64,000 bases of DNA, from assembly GCA_013350335.1 (NCBI GenBank), contig CM023541.1, forward strand, positions 34,464,739 through 34,528,738, read 5' to 3'. This document shows positions 62,812 to 64,000 of this stretch, piece by piece (within the stretch, counting starts at the first letter, position 1; every line of letters begins with the position of its first letter). The translations under genes were made by a program, and so were the position numbers. This DNA comes from Chimonanthus salicifolius. Taxonomy: Eukaryota > Streptophyta > Magnoliopsida > Laurales > Calycanthaceae. The notes under the pieces are model-generated. The model saw only the letters and a list, made by a program, of their open reading frames with translations. It had not been told where the DNA came from and did not search any database.

Positions 62812-63630
62812 TCGATTTTGGTTGGATTTATGGATGGGGGGGACAGGTATCTGAAGGATGTTTATCCCAGACTTTTCAGGGTAGGCGGGCTTGACAAGCC
62901 TTAGTCAAAGATTGCTATAGACGGATGCATAACACGATCTCTTAGCAACTGAACTTTAGCCGAAATTTGAGAGCGTTAGAACAAGAGAGTTTTGAGGAAT
63001 TAAATCAAAGGTTGAAAGCATTCCCCTTAGCAGTTGAAGAAGAGGATGATTTTATTTGGGTGGGTGAATCCTTGGGTAGGTTCTCTGTGAAGGCATTAGT
63101 CCACTCAACCCTACATTAACACAACGAGGAGGAGCCTACTGCAGACCTAGCCTGGAGGGGCCTTGCTCCTCCAAGAGTTCAAACCTTCATGTGGTGTGTT
63201 CTGAAAGGCAAAGTATTGACAAGGGTAGCACTCAACAGAAAAGGGTTACTTGGGGTGGATGACAACCTCCATTGCATATTTTGTAGCTACAGGGTTCGCT
63301 AATTGCCATGTGGCTAGGAATTTGTGGGCAAGCCTTATGGATATGGTAGGGGTATCGTGGGTGTTGGATCGAACATGTGCAGGAATCGTCTGATCATGGA
63401 ATATTCGGCATTCTAATCCCAAGATAAAGGTGGTTTGGAATTGGAATACCATTCCATCAGTTGTGCTATGGACGGTGTGGAAGGAAATGAATGCTAGGAT
63501 ATTCGAACTAAAGGAAACAGAGGAGAACAATCTTATTCAAAAGGCTAAGTGGAGGCTTTACACATGGCTACTGTCTGGAGTAGAATTCGAAGGGTTCAGA
63601 GTGGTAGACTTCCTGATGTAGGAGGCATTT
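62812..63630 (+). mobile_element. L1-type LINE fragment: RT tail and zinc-finger module
   Basis: Plus strand reads LDLWMG and LKDVYPRLFR (62840-62880, frameshifted), then DLAWRGLAPPRVQTFMWCVL (63147 on), GKVLTRVALNRKGLLGVDD, a damaged C-X2-C-X7-H-X4-C module, and WNTIPSVVLWTVWKEMNARI (63438 on). Same family as the LINE at 13575. No RNase H follows. Confidence 0.8.
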
Positions 63631-63639
63631 GAAAACGTT

Positions 63640-64000
63640 TGAAATCAAACAACTAGATTAAGATGTAGGTTTTTTTTTAAATCAAATTTGAAATCAAAAT
63701 TCAAAATCAAACTTTGAAATCAAAAATTGAAATTTGATTTCAAATTTGAAATCAGATAGTATTTTATTTTTTTTTCTTTGCATTTTCCTCTTGTACTAAA
63801 TACCCCCTTGGGGATGTAATTGATGAAATATTTTATCCGTGGACTTATGAAACTTGGTTCTTGGGTTTTACCCTGTTTATTCTCTACTCGTGGATTCGAG
63901 TACCTCTTTCTCGTCCGACGGCGTTCGACAGAGTTCTCTTCTTCCTCTGAAGTTCTTGCTTCCAACGACGTTTGGTAGCACCTTTGGAGTTTCTAAATAG
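63640..64000. other. Repetitive AT-rich block and possible LTR start
   Basis: From 63625 to 63755, TTTGAAATCAAA and TTTGAAATC words recur about seven times. From 63770, TTGTACTAAATACCCCCTTGG and a TC-rich stretch look like an LTR interior, but the boundaries lie outside the window. Confidence 0.4.

Overview
The window reads as nuclear DNA of a flowering plant. It has two intron-rich genes for chloroplast proteins, a plant nuclear tRNA-Pro, AT-rich intergenic DNA, and transposable elements typical of plants: L1-type and RTE-type LINEs, tRNA-derived SINEs, copia and gypsy LTR elements, hAT-like MITEs and a Mutator-like element. I cannot name the species from sequence alone.

Left part (1-24900): a KEA1/KEA2-type chloroplast K+/H+ antiporter gene on the minus strand. 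It starts at 24564 and runs off the left edge. Sixteen exons (about 1,059 codons, no frameshift or stop) can be followed by eye. The last roughly 130-165 residues, which complete the KTN domain, lie outside. The gene exceeds 23.7 kb because its introns hold an LTR, a copia fragment, an RTE fragment, several LINE fragments and a tandem array of LINE reverse-transcriptase pieces. The first intron appears to use a GC donor.

Middle part (24900-41386): a 16.8 kb intergenic region between two head-to-head genes. It holds one intact tRNA-Pro(UGG), SINE-like copies (one split by a MITE), hAT-like elements with 8-bp target duplications, a 3.2 kb solo LTR containing a degenerate GGTCCGAG minisatellite, and two palindromic elements in which each half of a long palindrome is itself a hairpin.

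Right part (41387-64000): a plus-strand gene for a chloroplast S1-domain (OB-fold) RNA-binding protein. Eleven exons (679 codons) are visible and the 3' end is outside. Its introns carry a SINE, LINE fragments, a Mutator-like element nested in a hAT-like element and a decayed gypsy element with nested insertions. Beyond exon 11 lie a copia 3' end and another LINE fragment.

The two host genes both serve the chloroplast: envelope ion and pH balance for KEA, and probably plastid RNA metabolism for the S1 protein. Both have a CACGTG core 200-280 bp upstream of the start codon. Nothing shows that they are functionally linked. Much of the sequence history here is repeated transposon insertion and local duplication inside introns that still keep intact exons and splice sites. 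All boundaries were read by eye.
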